Assembly: GCA_022508565.1 (NCBI GenBank)
Contig: JAFLUY010000005.1
Location: forward strand, 1 to 64,000
Direction: 5' to 3'
Length of the DNA: 64,000 nt
DNA from: Erysipelotrichales bacterium
GTDB lineage: Bacteria > Bacillota_I > Bacilli_A > RF39 > UBA660
Positions 35,980 to 43,487 of this stretch are shown piece by piece (within the stretch, counting starts at the first letter, position 1; every line of letters starts with the position of its first letter). Below the pieces are notes generated by a model, which did no database searches, had not been told where the DNA came from, and saw only the letters and a list, made by a program, of their open reading frames with translations. The translations under genes and the position numbers were made by a program.

Positions 35980-38736
35980 TTAGATATTATCATTCCTTAT
36001 TGTTTCAATAATGTTTTGTTTACTTATTTTATTTAATGAAAATTTCATTATACACGATATAAGAATAAATACTGCAAGTGTACTTATGATTATTGCCTTA
36101 TATGGAAGAGTATAAGCAAATTCTAATTGTCCACCCTCTACTAGATTCTTAAATATTAAATAAGATAAGAGACATCCAATTGGAATACCAATAACTAAAG
36201 ATTTAACTCCATAGAATAAACTTTCAAGTCTTATCATTCTATTAAATTCTTTAGTAGTCATACCAACACTTTTTAAAGTTGCAAATTCTCTTGAACGAAG
36301 TTCCATATTAGTTGTTATTGTATTAAATATATTAGTTATACCAATAAGAGCAATAACTGTAATAAATCCATATAAGAATATACCAATTAAAGTAAACAAT
36401 GATTTTGTTTGCCTTTCTTCTTTAGCAAAATTTGTTATATATACGTTATCTGATGTTTCTAAAATTTTTTCGACTTCATCTTGGAATTTATCAGGATCTC
36501 TATGATTAACATAAAGCATGAATTCTTTTTCCATTTTTTCATTTTCAAATTTTTTCATATATTCATCACTTACAACTAAAAGTCCACCATAATAGTAGTA
36601 TCCTTCAAGGCCTAAAGGTCTATCATGAGTAATTGCAGCAATTTTTATTGATATATCTTCATACTCATCATTATCGTCTTCATTATTAAGATAGTGTTTG
36701 GCATTAATAGTATCCCCTACTTTATAAGAATATATATCAACTTCTTTCTGTTTAGTTTTCCTATCTTTTTCAAAAACAAGAACATCTATAATAGTATTAT
36801 TTATTAATATACCCGACTTCTTAACATCATCATATCTTAGACCTAATTTCTTAATATACTTTCTATATTCGGAGTCACCTAATGAAACTACAGCTAAAGA
36901 AATATCATTATTACTAAGATCGTTTTCGGAAACTGAATAATACTTATATTCTTTTTTAAAGTCACTTGCTAAATTAGGGTTTTCAATACGTATAGATGAA
37001 TCTCTAAATACAGTATATCCATTTATACCATCAAGTTCTAATATACTTTTTAAACCATCTTCTGTTTTATTTTTATCATCATTATTTACATGTACCGATA
37101 TATTATGGTTAATTTGAGTATACTCTAATTTTATAGTTTTAAACGCCATTGTCATAAATGAAGATAAAGCAATAAAAATTGAAACACATACTATTATTGA
37201 AATAACCGTTGTACGATACTTCTTCTTATTTCTCTTTAAATTCTTATATGACACATCACCACCAATACCAAATAATTTCTTTATTACTTTAGGTGATTTT
37301 ACCTTTCTTGATTTTATCTTGATATCATCGCTATTTCTTATTGCACTTATTGGTGAAATCTTAGAAGCTTTTCTAGCACTTCTTATAGCTGATAAATAAA
37401 TAGTTACAGCACCTAAAACTATTGAAACAATAATCGCTAATATAGAAATACTAAAGACTAAATCCATGTTTAATGAATCCATTAAAAGCATTGAACAAAC
37501 TTTAATTAAAACAAATGCTGCAAATAAGCCTCCAATTATTCCAAGAGGTATTCCAATTAAACCTAAAATATAAGCTTCATATAGAACACTTTTCTTTATT
37601 TGCCTTTTAGTGGCACCAACACTAGAAAGCATTCCATATTGTTTAGTTTTCTCAGTTATCGAAATATCAAAACTATTTTTAATACAGAATACTGACGCAA
37701 CCATTATTATTAATGAAACTACAATAAACGTTGTATAAAGATATCGCATTGATGCATCATGAATATCTATATATTCTAAGTCAATTAAATAAGAATGAAT
37801 GCCTTTTAATTGGAAGTTTGCCTCATCCAATTGTTGAGCAAGCTTTTCCCACTCTTCAGTATCTGACTCATTATCGGAACTTGATATACCAGATGTCATA
37901 TATTTTTCAAATAGATTTTCATCAACATTAAGCATATTAGCGGTAATAGTATAATAATTTTTAAGCGAATCTTTTTTAAAACGAATATATGCATCATAAG
38001 TACTTTCACTATCTTCTTTATCCAAACATGTAATAAATGTGTACCCTGGTGCATCATAAGGTTCTATCTCATATGAAGGTCTTTCGATAATACCTACTAT
38101 TTTGTAAGTTCTAGCATGAGTATTTACTAGTTCTTCAATGCTTTTAGTTTTATCTATAACTTCTAATAATTTTCCTGTTGATGCATCATATAATTCTTCT
38201 GTAGAATCTTCAGTATTATATGGATTATTTTGGTTTAATTCATAATCTTCACTAACTCTTTTACCAACATCTAATGTGACAGTGTCACCCACATTTAAAG
38301 TTATTCTACCATTAGTCTTTAAATGCCTTGGGATAACTATTTCATCACTCGTTTGAGGTAATCTGCCTTCAATTAAATTAATACCCATATTATCTAATGC
38401 TTTAAAATCAAAAGCAGTTAGATAAGCATACGGTTTGTTTTCATTTTTACTTTCATCTAATTTAGCATAACCAATAGATTTTACTAGATAATAATTTTCA
38501 ACATTTCTATTTTTCTTAATTATATCTATATTATCTTCATTAACTTTACCAAAAGCTATATGATAATTACCAACTCTGTCAATTTCATAATTGATAGATG
38601 AATCTTTAAAACTTACTATTAAAGAAGCAAGTGCAGTAATTAAAGCAACCGATAGAATAATACCTATTATTGTAACTATTGTTCTCTTTTTATTTAATTT
38701 CAAATTCTTTATTGTAAGATTTTTAAATAATTTCAT
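35980..38736 (-). CDS. FtsX-like ABC transporter permease (two FtsX modules)
   Basis: A 918-residue permease. An N-terminal helix is followed by an outer domain of about 300 residues, three membrane helices (near 330-460), a linker, then a second copy of the same arrangement with a terminal helix set. Segments TKQYGMLSSVGATKRQI and SREFATLKSVGMTTKEF are the duplicated FtsX cytoplasmic motif. Such proteins pair with an ATPase in BceAB/MacB-type systems that remove antimicrobial peptides or act on the envelope. It lies three bases after the ATPase gene. Confidence 0.87.
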   Translation of the reverse strand: MKLFKNLTIKNLKLNKKRTIVTIIGIILSVALITALASLIVSFKDSSINYEIDRVGNYHIAFGKVNEDNIDIIKKNRNVENYYLVKSIGYAKLDESKNENKPYAYLTAFDFKALDNMGINLIEGRLPQTSDEIVIPRHLKTNGRITLNVGDTVTLDVGKRVSEDYELNQNNPYNTEDSTEELYDASTGKLLEVIDKTKSIEELVNTHARTYKIVGIIERPSYEIEPYDAPGYTFITCLDKEDSESTYDAYIRFKKDSLKNYYTITANMLNVDENLFEKYMTSGISSSDNESDTEEWEKLAQQLDEANFQLKGIHSYLIDLEYIDIHDASMRYLYTTFIVVSLIIMVASVFCIKNSFDISITEKTKQYGMLSSVGATKRQIKKSVLYEAYILGLIGIPLGIIGGLFAAFVLIKVCSMLLMDSLNMDLVFSISILAIIVSIVLGAVTIYLSAIRSARKASKISPISAIRNSDDIKIKSRKVKSPKVIKKLFGIGGDVSYKNLKRNKKKYRTTVISIIVCVSIFIALSSFMTMAFKTIKLEYTQINHNISVHVNNDDKNKTEDGLKSILELDGINGYTVFRDSSIRIENPNLASDFKKEYKYYSVSENDLSNNDISLAVVSLGDSEYRKYIKKLGLRYDDVKKSGILINNTIIDVLVFEKDRKTKQKEVDIYSYKVGDTINAKHYLNNEDDNDEYEDISIKIAAITHDRPLGLEGYYYYGGLLVVSDEYMKKFENEKMEKEFMLYVNHRDPDKFQDEVEKILETSDNVYITNFAKEERQTKSLFTLIGIFLYGFITVIALIGITNIFNTITTNMELRSREFATLKSVGMTTKEFNRMIRLESLFYGVKSLVIGIPIGCLLSYLIFKNLVEGGQLEFAYTLPYKAIIISTLAVFILISCIMKFSLNKISKQNIIETIRNDNI

Positions 38737-38738
38737 AA

Positions 38739-39410
38739 TTACTCACCTTGTACTATATGCCCATCTTCTATTTTAATAATTCTATCTGCTACAGCAGCTA
38801 TTTCTAAATTGTGAGTGATCATTATTATTGTTTGATTATACTTTTTATTTGATGTTTTTAAGATTTCTACAATTTCGTCGCTTGCTTTTGAATCTAAATT
38901 TCCTGTAGGTTCATCAGCTAAAATAATAGCTGGTTTTGTAATTAATGCTCTGCCAATACTAGTTCTTTGTTGTTGACCGCCAGACAACTCATTAGGTAAG
39001 TGTTTTCTTCTATCAGTTAAATTTAAATTAACTAGTGTATCATTTAGTTCATTCTTATTAACTTTTCTGTTATCTAATTCTAACGGTAAAACAATATTTT
39101 CTTCAACGTTTAAAATAGGAATTAAATTATAAAACTGATAAATTAGACCAATTTGTCTTCTTCTAAATATTGCAAGTTTATCATCATTCATTTGATAAAT
39201 ATCATTGCCATCAATAAATACTTTTCCACTAGTTGGTCTGTCAACACCTCCAATAAGATGCAGCAAAGTTGATTTACCTGAACCACTGGCACCAACAATG
39301 GCTACGAATTCTCCTTTTTTAACAGAAAACGATACATTATCAAGTGCTACTACTTGGTTTTCTCCCTTTCCATAAATTTTAGTTAATCCTTCAACTTTTA
39401 ATATTTCCAT
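38739..39410 (-). CDS. ABC transporter ATPase (BceA/MacB type)
   Basis: A 223-residue ATPase with Walker A GASGSGKST, Q-loop YQFYNL, signature LSGGQQQRTSIGRAL, Walker B IILADEPTGNLD and MITHN. It is the partner of the FtsX-like permease and the first gene of an operon that continues into the two-component genes. AAAAAGGAGG precedes the ATG. The promoter region carries a direct-repeat regulator site. Confidence 0.94.
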   Translation of the reverse strand: MEILKVEGLTKIYGKGENQVVALDNVSFSVKKGEFVAIVGASGSGKSTLLHLIGGVDRPTSGKVFIDGNDIYQMNDDKLAIFRRRQIGLIYQFYNLIPILNVEENIVLPLELDNRKVNKNELNDTLVNLNLTDRRKHLPNELSGGQQQRTSIGRALITKPAIILADEPTGNLDSKASDEIVEILKTSNKKYNQTIIMITHNLEIAAVADRIIKIEDGHIVQGE

Positions 39411-39450
39411 AATATCCTCCTTTTTGAATTACAAACTAATTGTAATTTTT

Positions 39451-39472
39451 CTAAGTGACATCTAAGTGACAT
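39451..39472. promoter_or_regulatory. Tandem 11-bp direct repeat, candidate response-regulator site
   Basis: CTAAGTGACAT occurs twice in perfect tandem, one helical turn apart, about 45 bases upstream of the ATPase start. It overlaps the expected -35 position. This is the typical layout of an OmpR-family dimer site and fits autoregulation by the adjacent regulator. Confidence 0.65.
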
Positions 39473-39481
39473 ATAGGTAAG

Positions 39482-39507
39482 AAAAAAGAGTTTGCATTAA
39501 CTCTTTA
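39482..39507 (-). terminator. Terminator of the PurA-like operon
   Basis: Stem AAAGAGTT / AACTCTTT with a six-base loop; on the minus strand it is followed by TTTTTC. It overlaps the stop codon region. Confidence 0.65.
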
Positions 39508-40932
39508 TTTTTTTATCATTTCTAATCTTTTAATGACTTCTCCATTTTTCGCACCAGTTCCTAGCGATAAAACACTGGTGTTTGTTTCACTTTCTAGCCA
39601 TTCTATATATCTATCAATATTATCATAATTTACTAGATATTTATTTTTTATATCTTCATAATTTCCTTGTTTTTCAAATAACCCATAATCAAATTGTTGA
39701 AAAAAATTTAAATATAAACCATGTGGATTATTAATTCTAACATTGTTCTTTAGTTTATAAATATCTAAATCAAATATTCTTCTTTCTTTTTTTGTTACAC
39801 TAGTCATTTCACTTAAATCAGTAATAATATAATCTGGACTTTCAAATACCCTTCCGTTATTATTTATTCTTTTTATTACAATTGACTTATAAGCTCGTTC
39901 ACCCTTTATCTTATGGTATATTCTCTCTATTTCTAAAGCGAGAATTAAATTTATCTCATTTTTTTCTAATGTTTCTCTTTCCACTCCATTTAGTAATTGT
40001 ATTTTATAAATAACTGGTAACATATTATACATTTCAATAATTTCATTTATTGATTCATCTAAAATAGATTTAGCATGATATGCAAATTCATAATAAATTT
40101 CTCTAGGACAATTATTTCTAAAAGGATAGACGCCATTTTGTGAAGCTAAATTCACCTCACTCCATGTTAGTTCAGCTCCAGTACCATAACTGCCTGTAAA
40201 CATATATGCACCATCTTTTGTAACATTACTTATTCTAATTGGAAATGGTCTTATTACCATAATCGTTTGAAGCAATCTTTCTGGTGAAATTCCTGAATCA
40301 GCCAGTAATTGAGAAGTAGAAACGTTTCTACTTGTAACAAACGGATAATTACCACTATGATTTAAATCTAAATCACAACCCTGAGCACCTTCTAACATTA
40401 CATACTCGTCATTTTTATCAAGATGGCTATATAATCTTTCTAGCCATTCATCATTAGAGCAAGCTATAGCGTTTTTATAAGTTTTGAAAAACTCTAATTT
40501 TTTATCTCTAATAACTTTTTCTTGAGTTACTGCCCCACAGCCTTTAAATGTTGAGCCACTTTTAATATGTTCTCTTTCATATTTTTTATGTCGTTCTACA
40601 ATTAATGGAACCATTTCGTGAACATATATTTTTCTATCTCCCAAATATTTTTTTACCTGGGCATACTCTTCTATAAATACATCCATATCAATAGCTGAAC
40701 CTGGACCAATAAATAGTTCAATATTTGGGTTAACTGATGATACAGGAATATTTCTAAAGATAGTAGCATGACCTTTCTCATCAACAAAAGTATGGCCTGC
40801 ATTTGGCATACAATTAGTTACAGATGCTCTGATATTGATATTTGGGTCTGTTACTAATTCACCAATAACTTTTGCTTTTCCGCAAGAACCAGCTGCACCA
40901 TCAATTACACATATAACATTTCTGTTAACCAT
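39505..40932 (-). CDS. Adenylosuccinate-synthetase homologue with altered P-loop (PurZ-like)
   Basis: A 475-residue PurA-superfamily protein. Conserved landmarks are NAGHT (44-48), IFRNIP, a GSTFKGCGA loop matching PurA's GTTGRGIGP, VMLEGAQGCDLD and a C-terminal SLGTGAKNGEV. The P-loop, GDEGKGK in PurA, reads GSCGKAK here: the catalytic-base Asp (E. coli Asp13) is Ser16. From memory, Asp loss at this position marks PurZ enzymes that make 2-aminoadenine nucleotides in Z-genome phages. The protein is somewhat longer than PurA. It is last in an operon with two DNA-glycosylase-like genes. Substrate is inference. Confidence 0.8.
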   Translation of the reverse strand: MVNRNVICVIDGAAGSCGKAKVIGELVTDPNINIRASVTNCMPNAGHTFVDEKGHATIFRNIPVSSVNPNIELFIGPGSAIDMDVFIEEYAQVKKYLGDRKIYVHEMVPLIVERHKKYEREHIKSGSTFKGCGAVTQEKVIRDKKLEFFKTYKNAIACSNDEWLERLYSHLDKNDEYVMLEGAQGCDLDLNHSGNYPFVTSRNVSTSQLLADSGISPERLLQTIMVIRPFPIRISNVTKDGAYMFTGSYGTGAELTWSEVNLASQNGVYPFRNNCPREIYYEFAYHAKSILDESINEIIEMYNMLPVIYKIQLLNGVERETLEKNEINLILALEIERIYHKIKGERAYKSIVIKRINNNGRVFESPDYIITDLSEMTSVTKKERRIFDLDIYKLKNNVRINNPHGLYLNFFQQFDYGLFEKQGNYEDIKNKYLVNYDNIDRYIEWLESETNTSVLSLGTGAKNGEVIKRLEMIKK

Positions 40933-40953
40933 AAACCCACCAACTTTAAATTA

Positions 40954-41634
40954 TTATAATCTTGGCCCCTTATTTTTTCTTTTAAATTCTATATCTTTGC
41001 TCATGCATATAAATGGATCAATTGAATATCTCTTTAAAAGATCAACAACCCGATCAGACGTCATATTTCTTGAGTTTCCTTGCTCATCAACATTATCTTT
41101 TTGATTAATTAGTAATATTAGTTTATCAGGAAATTCAATTAAACCTTTAAATATTCTACCATCAACACTTTCTGGTTCAAAATGATTATTTATGTAATTA
41201 AAATTTAAATTTCCTTCAAGTACTGGATAGTATGTACAATCGATTAGACCTTTAACTACATTGTCCTTAACTGCATCTTCTAAAACATATTCTTCTCTAG
41301 CAAACCAAATTATTGGAATATCTTGATCATCTTCTATTTTTTGCTCTTGATCTAAGAAACTAACCTCCACAAATTTTTGTCCTTTTTCAGTTAAATACTT
41401 TATTGCGTCTTCTTTAGTAGCTGGTGAATCTTTCATTATCATTATTAAGACATCACTTTCTTCATTATAAATAACTGTATCAAATATACGGGAATGAATA
41501 ATATTTCTACCAATACTTAACATACTTACACAGTTATCATAAATTATACTTAATCCACTTTTAATTTGATCTAAAGCTGTATAAATTTCTGATCCATCTT
41601 CTTGAATAGACCATACATCTAAATTACTATTCAT
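40954..41634 (-). CDS. Uncharacterised protein of the glycosylase/PurA-like operon
   Basis: About 226 residues, soluble and acidic, with no motif I recognise. Predicted strands (VLIMIMKDSP, IPIIWFAREEY, KLILLINQKD) alternate with helices, suggesting an alpha/beta fold. Its ATG at 41634 overlaps the stop of the glycosylase gene (ATGAATAG) after AGGTGAC, so it is translationally coupled. The PurA-like gene begins 21 bases after it. No function is proposed beyond operon membership. Confidence 0.65.
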   Translation of the reverse strand: MNSNLDVWSIQEDGSEIYTALDQIKSGLSIIYDNCVSMLSIGRNIIHSRIFDTVIYNEESDVLIMIMKDSPATKEDAIKYLTEKGQKFVEVSFLDQEQKIEDDQDIPIIWFAREEYVLEDAVKDNVVKGLIDCTYYPVLEGNLNFNYINNHFEPESVDGRIFKGLIEFPDKLILLINQKDNVDEQGNSRNMTSDRVVDLLKRYSIDPFICMSKDIEFKRKNKGPRL

Positions 41635-42322
41635 GTACGTCACCTAATTCTCTCCAAATACTCCTATATCTTTCTAACTGTTTATCATTACTAATTTGTG
41701 CAGTTGGGTGATAAAGAGGAATGATAATATAATTATCTGCTTTTATTATATCATTTTTTTCCAATACCTTACTAAGTGTATCTTCAATTCTAAAATTAAA
41801 TACACTTGCTAAAGCTTTAAGAGGATAATAACCTAATGTCACTATTACTTTTGGTTTAACAATATCAATTTGTCTCACTAAATATTTTGAACAACAAAGT
41901 GTCGAATGATTTAAATTAATATTATTACCTCGATAATTAGATCCACTTCTTGCACACATTATTGCATTTGTAATATATATGTTATTTAAATCACATTCAT
42001 GGTTTTCTAAACTTGCAGATTCACATAAATATTTAAATAGTTTCTTTTTAGTTAAACTTTTTTCTGAATCTATTAAGTCTTGGAAATCTTCTCCATTTTT
42101 AAATCTTTCATAAAGTGATACCATATCTTGATATGGACCCCAGTCTTGACCGATTATAAACAACTCACTATCTAATCTGCCATACCAATCAGTCCAGATT
42201 GAAGGAATATTTTTCGCAATATCAGCATCATAAAAATTTATTAATGATTTATCTTTAAGATTTAAACACTTATTACATTTTGCTAACTCAGTTATTAATA
42301 TATCAAACTCATTATTTTTCAT
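41627..42322 (-). CDS. Uracil-DNA-glycosylase-family protein (family-4-like)
   Basis: A 231-residue UDG-fold protein. Cys16-X2-Cys19 at the N-terminus and two further Cys (ITNAIMC, STLCC) match the four iron-sulfur ligands of family-4 UDGs. YITNAIMCARSGSNYR and KPKVIVTLG follow the family core. Motif A reads IIGQDWGPYQD, unlike the usual GEAPG and partly like family-1 GQDPYH. Motif B is YHPTAQ. It removes uracil or another base in the known family. It overlaps both neighbouring genes. Confidence 0.8.
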   Translation of the reverse strand: MKNNEFDILITELAKCNKCLNLKDKSLINFYDADIAKNIPSIWTDWYGRLDSELFIIGQDWGPYQDMVSLYERFKNGEDFQDLIDSEKSLTKKKLFKYLCESASLENHECDLNNIYITNAIMCARSGSNYRGNNINLNHSTLCCSKYLVRQIDIVKPKVIVTLGYYPLKALASVFNFRIEDTLSKVLEKNDIIKADNYIIIPLYHPTAQISNDKQLERYRSIWRELGDVHE

Positions 42323-43073
42323 CTAAGACACTTTCATCTAATTCTATAAATCCACCTCTACTCCATAACCAAAGTGGTGTATGAATATCAATAGGTTTAT
42401 AAGGAGTATTTTTAAATAAATCTTTCCATCTATCTATAACAACTTGTTGAACACTTGCTGATTCTAATTCTTTATCATTTATTAGTCCAAGTCTATGAGT
42501 GGCTTTTACTACATGTGTATCTGGAGCTACAGTTAATTCTTCTGCATTAATATATCTTGTATCAGTATATTGCATTATTACGTATAACCAATAATTAACT
42601 AACTTAGTTCCACTAATATATGGAAAATCTTTTTTGTGGTTAACAATAAAATCTCTAATCTTATTAACATTATAATTATTTTCTTCAAATAACTTTCTTA
42701 TATCACCATCAAAAAGATTAATAAATGTATTGCACAACTTAATCCATATTTCTGTTTGTTTATTCTTTTGTAATGCAACTTTATATTTAACTAAAGCTGT
42801 TTGTACTTCTTCAAAAGTAGATTCTATAACTTTATAAGGGTCAAAAACAAATCTAGTTTCTTCATCTTTAGCAGTTTTGTTTGCTCCTTCCCATAAGGTA
42901 TAAGAATTCCTTTGATAATTTAAAGACATTGGTAATGTAAAATATATATAGTTTTCTAAAGATGTTAGTTCATAATGAGGATTTTCATCTTCTGGCATTA
43001 CTTCCCCGCCTAGCATACCTTTTTTATACATTGCCATTAGTATCTCACATTTTTTTATTATGCCATTACTCAT
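42312..43073 (-). CDS. HhH-GPD-like DNA glycosylase-fold protein
   Basis: A 253-residue protein. The helix-hairpin-helix position is held by FPYISGTKLVNYWLYVI, followed by VAPDTHVVKATHRLGLI, which matches the 'P.D.HV.R...RLG' motif containing the catalytic Asp of HhH-GPD glycosylases. There is no iron-sulfur cluster. Overall similarity to named families is low. It is the first gene of a four-gene operon; its end overlaps the UDG start by 11 bases. AGGTGATA precedes the ATG. Confidence 0.65.
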   Translation of the reverse strand: MSNGIIKKCEILMAMYKKGMLGGEVMPEDENPHYELTSLENYIYFTLPMSLNYQRNSYTLWEGANKTAKDEETRFVFDPYKVIESTFEEVQTALVKYKVALQKNKQTEIWIKLCNTFINLFDGDIRKLFEENNYNVNKIRDFIVNHKKDFPYISGTKLVNYWLYVIMQYTDTRYINAEELTVAPDTHVVKATHRLGLINDKELESASVQQVVIDRWKDLFKNTPYKPIDIHTPLWLWSRGGFIELDESVLDEK

Positions 43074-43091
43074 AAAGTATCACCTATATAA

Positions 43092-43100
43092 ATTATATCA
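43092..43100 (-). promoter_or_regulatory. Extended -10 promoter of the glycosylase/PurA-like operon
   Basis: On the minus strand TGATATAAT, an extended -10, lies about 20 bases before the start codon of the first gene. The -35 is weak. It sits back to back with the antisense-RNA promoter. Confidence 0.5.
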
Positions 43101-43116
43101 TAAAACAATAATTATA

Positions 43117-43146
43117 TTGTATGAAATCTAATAAAGATGATATAAT
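43117..43146 (+). promoter_or_regulatory. Promoter of the candidate antisense RNA
   Basis: TTGTAT, 18-base spacer, consensus TATAAT. The predicted start near 43152 coincides with the first base pairs of the RNA's 5' hairpin. Confidence 0.6.
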
Positions 43147-43151
43147 TTAAA

Positions 43152-43236
43152 TGTGATAAGTGTTACATTACAAGCTAATACTTTCACATGTTTGCGGTAG
43201 CATCTTATTCAAATGAATAAAGGTGCTTTTTTTTTG
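43152..43236 (+). ncRNA. Candidate antitoxin antisense RNA
   Basis: A predicted RNA of about 85 nucleotides made of two hairpins. The 5' hairpin pairs TGTGATAAGT with ACTTTCACA across a loop. The 3' hairpin is AGCATC-TTATTCA / TGAATAA-A-GGTGCT followed by nine T's. It is transcribed convergently to the small hydrophobic-peptide gene at 43239 and ends just beyond that gene's stop. It is therefore complementary to the 3' untranslated region of its mRNA, the layout of TxpA/RatA- and BsrG/SR4-type type I toxin-antitoxin loci. No expression evidence is available. Confidence 0.55.
43198..43236 (+). terminator. Terminator of the antisense RNA
   Basis: A 13-base-pair stem with one bulged A and a two-base loop, then TTTTTTTTT. 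One arm pair (AGCATC/GGTGCT) is repeated in the toxin leader at 43383-43408. Confidence 0.75.
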
Positions 43237-43238
43237 CT

Positions 43239-43319
43239 TTATAATAACTTATAAAACAAGATAAAAATTATTATAAATAGAAGCAAAAATATCACGAATG
43301 ACATTTCGTTTTTACTCAT
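43239..43319 (-). CDS. Candidate type I toxin: 26-residue hydrophobic peptide
   Basis: Too short for the ORF track. The ATG at 43319 follows AAAAAGGAAGTGAT, an excellent ribosome site. The peptide has a polar N-terminus (MSKNEMS), one uninterrupted hydrophobic stretch of about 16 residues rich in Ile, Leu and Phe, and a short YK-containing end, the form of small membrane toxins. It has its own promoter (43409-43437), a long structured leader and a convergent antisense RNA overlapping its 3' region. An alternative is a small membrane peptide without toxic function. Confidence 0.6.
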   Translation of the reverse strand: MSKNEMSFVIFLLLFIIIFILFYKLL

Positions 43320-43321
43320 AA

Positions 43322-43384
43322 ATATCACTTCCTTTTTACTACTTAACCCCCTGAATAATTTCTGCTTGTGGTCGAAAGTGATAG
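43322..43384 (-). promoter_or_regulatory. Leader sequestering the toxin Shine-Dalgarno
   Basis: In the minus-strand transcript, TATCACTTTC (43374-43383) can pair over ten positions with GGAAGTGATA (43323-43332), which is the whole ribosome binding site; one pair is a G-U. Upstream GAAGTG (43393-43398) could compete for the same CACTT, giving a possible switch. Confidence 0.5.
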
Positions 43385-43408
43385 CATCTTCGCACTTCTC
43401 GAGGTGCT

Positions 43409-43437
43409 ATATTAATTAATTGTTTTTCTCATTTCAA
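43409..43437 (-). promoter_or_regulatory. Promoter of the candidate toxin gene
   Basis: On the minus strand TTGAAA, 17-base spacer, TAATAT. The predicted transcript starts at the leader hairpin (AGCACCT...). Confidence 0.6.
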
Positions 43438-43454
43438 CACACCTGACAAATAAT

Positions 43455-43487
43455 GACAAAAAAAAGATAAAATTGCTTTTATCTTAT
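43455..43487 (-). terminator. Terminator of the second UDG-like gene
   Basis: Stem AAGATAAAA / TTTTATCTT, four-base loop, and TTTTTTTG on the minus strand. It insulates the toxin promoter from upstream transcription. Confidence 0.8.

Noticed and set aside
39429-39447. ATTACAA-N5-TTGTAAT inverted repeat considered as a second operator before the BceA-like operon
   Set aside because: It can be explained by AT-rich promoter sequence and is less compelling than the perfect direct repeat just upstream; kept only as a note.
43153-43200. 15-codon GTG-initiated ORF on the plus strand at the antisense RNA
   Set aside because: No ribosome site is possible because the predicted RNA starts at this position; it is better explained as the antisense RNA's 5' hairpin.
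43081-43480. Possibility that the 43.1-43.5 kb gap is a riboswitch or tRNA region
   Set aside because: No tRNA-like cloverleaf or known aptamer consensus was visible; two promoters, a small ORF and a terminator explain the stretch better.
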